Below are positions 56,065 through 60,119 of a DNA stretch of 60,119 nucleotides, piece after piece. The DNA is taken from NCBI GenBank assembly GCA_032718475.1, contig JAUCBJ010007483.1, positions 1-60,119 on the forward strand, written 5' to 3'. Every line of letters starts with the position of its first letter. Position 1 is the first letter of the stretch. The notes under the pieces are model-generated. The model was given only the letters and a program-made list of their open reading frames with translations, had not been told where the DNA came from and did no database searches. The DNA is from Nemertoderma westbladi (Eukaryota > Xenacoelomorpha > Nemertodermatida > Nemertodermatidae). The position numbers and the translations under genes were made by a program.

Positions 56065-56951
56065 GTGGAAAAAAAAATTATTTATAATGCAGTCTATGCA
56101 AAACTGGCATATAGGTTAAACGCAAAATATCTTAGTTATACGTGGGAGCATGGCCTTCTAAGTGTGATAATCGGATTCAGAATACATTTTAACAAAGAAA
56201 TGCAGCAATCTCCATTTCGGCAAAAATGGCATATAGGTGGTTTCAAAATGAAAGGGACGATATAACAGTCTTCATAGAGCTACACGTTTAGTATAAATAG
56301 AAGCAAATTACATATACAGCATATAACAGTCTTCATAGAGCATTAACTTGTGATATTCTGAGAGACAAAGTATTCTGCTACACGTTTAGTATACAAGCTA
56401 AACTTCTTAGTGTAAATGGCGTTAGTAATCATCAACGCAGAAATATTAAAATGTATTTTTTTTAAGTCCAAAAATTCAGCGTATTGAGCACCTTGAGGAA
56501 ATAAATGAGTTCACAGCAGCCAAGAGGTAATATTGCTGTTTCCAAAACAGCCTTTAGTGACATTTCAAACCTAACGAAATTCAGGGAACTTGATGTAAAA
56601 CAAAGTATAGTCGGTGACATGGCTAAGTAAAGTATGTGACCCATACTATTTCATTCGAATATCCAAATCTATTTCACCCCGCTGCCATGCCGCTATATAT
56701 TTTTACAACACAATTTGTTAAGGGAATCACCTAGAAACAGATTCTATCATATTTTTAATGACAGGGCGATTGAAAACAATAATCTAATAATAATCAAATT
56801 TGATTCGAGTAGTATGTAATGCTAATAAATTTATTGGAGAAAACATATTGATGAAATTGAAAATATATCACATACTTGTAAAGTCATAGTTTATAATGTG
56901 GTACTGGAAAAAACCTTATTTGTAACTATCAACATTAATTTATTTCTACAG
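56065..56951 (+). other. Non-coding DNA; intron upstream of the mucin-like exon
   Basis: There is no gene. A near-direct repeat (acatatacagcatataacagtcttcatagagc; first half about 56257-56285, second about 56308-56340) is visible. The end ttatttctacag is a good splice acceptor. Confidence 0.45.
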
Positions 56952-58418
56952 ATGCATTACCCAGTCCTGCAACATCAACACCACCAACTACAGCATCAAA
57001 TTCAGCATCACCTTCAACAACAGCATCACCATCAACTACGGCATCACCATCAACAACGGCATCACCGTCAACAACAGCATCACCTTCAACTACAGCATCA
57101 CCTTCAACAACGGCATCACCTTCAACTATGGCATCACCTTCGACAACAGCATCACCTTCAACAACGGCATCACCTTCAACTACAGCAACACCTTCAACAA
57201 CGGCATCACCTTCAACTACAGCATCACCTTCAACAACATCATCACCTCCAACAACGACATCACCTTCAACTACAGCATCACTTTCAACAATGGCATCACC
57301 TTCAACTACGACATCACCTTCAACTACAGCATCACCTTCAACAACAACATCACCTTCAACTACGGCAACACCTTCGACAACAGCATCACCTTCAACTACG
57401 GCATCACTTTCAACAACAGCATCACCTTCAACAACAACATCACCTTCAACTACAGCATCACCTTCAACAACAACATCACCTTCAACTACGGCAACACCTT
57501 CGACAACAGCATCACCTTCAACTACGGCATCACTTTCAACAACAGCATCACCTTCAACAACAACATCACCTTCAACTACAGCATCACCTTCAACAACAGC
57601 ATCACCTTCAACTACGGCAACACCTTCGACAACAGCATCACCTTCAACAACAGCATTACCTTCAACTACAGCATCACCTTCAACAACGGCATCACCTTCA
57701 ACTACGGCATCACCTTTGACAACACCATCACCTTCAACAACGGCATCACATTCAACTACAGCAACACCTTCAACAACGGCATCACCTTCAACTACAGCAA
57801 CACCTTCAACAACGGCATCACCTTCAACTACGGCATCACCTTCAACAACAGCTTCACCTTCAACTACGGCATCACTTTCAACAACAGCATCACCTTCAAC
57901 AACAACATCACCTTCAACAACAGCATCACCTTCAACTACGGAATCACCTTCAACAACAGCATCACCTTCAACTACAGCATCACCTTCAACAACGACATCA
58001 CCATCAACTATGGCATCACCTTCAACAACAGCTTCACCTTCAACTATGGCATCACTTTCAACAACATCATCAACTACAGCAGCTACCACAGAGGCATCTA
58101 CAGTGCCAACAACAATGGCAATTCACCAGCCCCCCACTACAACATTTTTCCAAGCATCTTTTCATGGAAATTGCGATGTAGTTACAAGTAATGCTATCAC
58201 ACAAGCTGATGTAATATCACAATATGTTAATTTTGTCATAAACACATTGCAGAGTGTTGGAGAAATTACTGTGACAGTTCAAAATATCACTTGCGGCTCA
58301 ATAATTCTACCTACTGCAATAACTGTATCAGATGGTGATATGAGTACTCAAGATTTAAGCGAGTCAGTGGAATCTATCTTACAACAGGAATCTTCTAACT
58401 GGCCACCAATCACATCTG
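56952..58418 (+). CDS. Mucin-like Ser/Thr/Pro repeat exon (partial gene)
   Basis: A 489-codon exon bounded by a consensus acceptor (tttctacag at 56951) and donor (G|GTGAGT at 58418/58419). Both boundaries are phase 1, so the exon is symmetric. After DALPSPATSTPP it encodes about 60 copies of the hexapeptide Pro-Ser-Thr-Thr-Ala-Ser (18-bp unit) to about 58080. A non-repeat domain of ~110 residues follows (FHGNCDVV, ITQADVISQYVNFVINTL, TVTVQNITCGS, SESVESILQQESSNW). The repeat is the hallmark of heavily O-glycosylated mucin or cell-wall-like stalks. The C-terminal domain has two Cys and an N-glycosylation site (NIT). The gene continues in both directions; no signal peptide is in this exon. Long open frames in the other frames and on the minus strand come from the repeat unit lacking stops. 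Confidence 0.75.
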
Positions 58419-58960
58419 GTGAGTGAAACTCTTTCATTCAAAGGCACCATATATCCGATAATCTTTAAGTATAATATCACCTACAGTCCATGTCGAGAAG
58501 TCACCGATAGGTAATATTGAAACCGCAATTAAATCAGAGTTTTGGCTCAGTTGGTCAATTGGTTATCGACGTTGCTAGACGCTGGATGGATGTTATAATG
58601 CCGGAATTATTTATGGTATAAGATCAATTTCTATGTTGGTTTATGAGAATGCGAAACCCATTCTCCAGGATGGCTTTGATGATGGTTTTGTACAATTTGT
58701 AAACGAAGGTGATTTGCAAATCGCTTTCGCATCAGAGGGAGTGGCTATGTTTGTCCATGATATCATACGTGGATCCAATGCTACAACTATTCCACTACCA
58801 TCAACAACTACTGCCATCGTCACAGAGGAAATCTCAACCACCATCTACGGAACCTGGAACAATGGAAACTACAGAGTCAGCTGCAACAACATATGAAACT
58901 TCAACAAAGTTTCATATATTAATAGCTGGATTTCTTTGGAAACTCTTTTAATCTTCGGGC
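58419..58960 (+). CDS. Downstream part of the mucin-like gene, exon limits unresolved
   Basis: After the donor at 58419 further coding-like frames occur. One (58633-58896, open upstream to about 58568) reads MLVYENAKPILQDGF...GVAMFVHDIIRGSNATT and turns Ser/Thr-rich (LPSTTTAIVTEE). A shifted frame then continues TMETTESAATTYETSTKFHILIAGFLWKLF to a stop near 58951, giving a Thr-rich stalk plus a short hydrophobic end. This looks like the C-terminus of the mucin-like protein, perhaps a GPI or membrane tail, with a frameshift or an unseen intron near 58850. Candidate acceptors are at 58486 (cacctacag) and 58557 (ggctcag). I cannot fix the exon structure. Confidence 0.35.
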
Positions 58961-60119
58961 AATTATTGTTGCTTTGATATTTCACTTTAGTTGAAGGTGT
59001 AATTGTCTATGACTCTGAACTTGATATGTTCAGCATTTATTTATATTATATTATATACAATATAATATATATATGTGAGTGTGTGTCTGTGTAAATATTC
59101 CATATTGTTGAATACAGTCCCTATCTCATTCTGAATATTATTTCTCAAACTGGGTATCATTTCTCAAACCTTTTACTAATGATAGTCAACGGAGAATTTC
59201 AGTAGGTAAGACTGGGGTAAGAGTTGAGAAATCAGAAAGATGCAGCCAGCTCAATCTAACTCAAACTAGAGTCTGGCGCCATGGTTTGAGTTAGGTTGAC
59301 TTCCAACTGTGTCATACTCAGCATTACTCTTCCTGTACGGGATGGATAATTACTCTGGTTGAGTGAGGCACCACATGGGGAAGGGGCCTCTGTCTGTTGC
59401 TTGGGCTCTTGAGTTAATGGGTTGAATTACATAAGCTGGGCAGGCCGGCTTGCGTGTGTCTCATAAAAGACATGTCAATCACGCAGTTCCTTTGTGGGCT
59501 TTACTAAATGTATGTTGTTAACTAAACCACACTGGCTCGGTCTGTTTGTAGAGAAAGTTTTAATTCTGGGAATATTGTTGTGGGAAATTGGTGCTCTGTT
59601 GTCTGTCTGTTTGATGTCAATTGGTGCCTTACAAGACATATCAGTTTAAAAATCTAATGGTTAATTAAGAATTATTAGTGCATATGGGACCTCGCAACAC
59701 CCCCCCCCCCCCCCCCCCTCCCATAAATATGGCCCTGTCTATAATTACAGAGGTTTCCTCTGGCCCCTTTGCCCGGTATCCCACCCACACCCGGATGTAT
59801 TGCGAATAATTGTGTTGACGATGTAATAGAGAATTAAACATTAGTAAAACATTAAAGTTAAACATTAGAAACATTAGCGAAATATACGCGACATTAAAAT
59901 AAATTTATAAAATTGGTTGGTTATATTATATGGTTATATTTTAATGTAAAATAACGTTAATATGTTATGAGTCATACATACTTAATAAATGTAATAAAAA
60001 TTAATAAATCTTCAGTTTAATAATTTAGCATATAATTTTTTTATTCTGAAATTTAAAAATAAATTGAGTCACTGAGTCTGCAACTTAATTCTCACTGTCT
60101 ACTGGAGTTAATTACACAC
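58961..60119. other. Non-coding right flank
   Basis: There is no supported gene. Contents: a (ta)n/(tg)n stretch at 59038-59090 and an 18-base C run at 59701-59718. The tail end is very AT-rich. Confidence 0.5.

Noticed and set aside
56898-57719. 273-aa + frame of Gln/His/Leu repeats
   Set aside because: Another frame of the same 18-bp repeat. It starts upstream of the acceptor and ends inside the repeat.
56935-58089. 384-aa minus-strand frame of Val-Val-Glu-Gly-Asp-Ala repeats
   Set aside because: It is the antisense of the Ser/Thr/Pro repeat exon. The 18-bp unit has no stop in this frame, and the + strand has proper splice signals and a non-repeat domain after the repeat.

Overview
The window is animal nuclear DNA, most likely from a marine invertebrate. 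I can see spliced exons with clear acceptor and donor sites, an AATAAA signal, tRNA-headed SINE-like sequence, large satellites, foldback (TIR) elements and several retrotransposon classes. The bulk is AT-rich and there are many poly-G/poly-C runs. I cannot name the species. Most of the window is repeats; only two pieces look like host genes.

Host-like genes lie at the two ends, both on the + strand. At 2795-3480 there is a terminal exon with a LamG/concanavalin-like domain and a poly(A) signal just after it. At 56952-58418 there is a phase 1-1 exon encoding about 60 copies of a Ser/Thr/Pro hexapeptide (mucin type) followed by a small Cys-containing domain.

Two related LTR retrotransposons of the BEL/Pao group dominate, both read on the minus strand. 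Element 1 is 9304-23531 and element 2 is 40613-53040. Each has TG...CA LTRs and a perfect 5-bp target-site duplication (cagtc; agact). A solo LTR of the same family sits at 976-2124 (duplication attaa), and element 1 is inserted in an older related LTR. The internal layout, 5' to 3' on the minus strand, is: 5' LTR, 2.2-kb repeat-rich leader, one long gag-protease ORF (intact 1549 aa in element 2), 1.6-kb spacer, accessory ORFs with three zinc-knuckle-like motifs, purine-rich tract, 3' LTR. Reverse transcriptase, RNase H and integrase are absent in both copies. The gag-protease frame runs directly from the protease into the short segment that normally follows RNase H. The family therefore looks like a non-autonomous gag-protease-accessory retrotransposon that must use enzymes from another element.

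Between the two LTR elements (24-40 kb) lies a nest of older repeats: a foldback that contains one monomer of the neighbouring 55-bp satellite; a C-terminal fragment of a LINE with an R2/NeSL-like C-terminus; a 1.5-kb TIR element present twice in inverted orientation (25869-27380, 38326-39896); a 5.8-kb array of the 55-bp satellite; and a 4.1-kb TIR-bounded block (34240-38316) holding a second LINE of that type, itself split by a 5'-truncated APE-type LINE with a 9-bp duplication. A second copy of that truncated LINE has landed in the satellite.

The left 9 kb and right 7 kb hold smaller repeats: hairpin/MITE-like elements, a 19-bp tandem array, a 31-bp minisatellite and tRNA-derived sequences. 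Comparisons were made by eye; identities and copy numbers are approximate.
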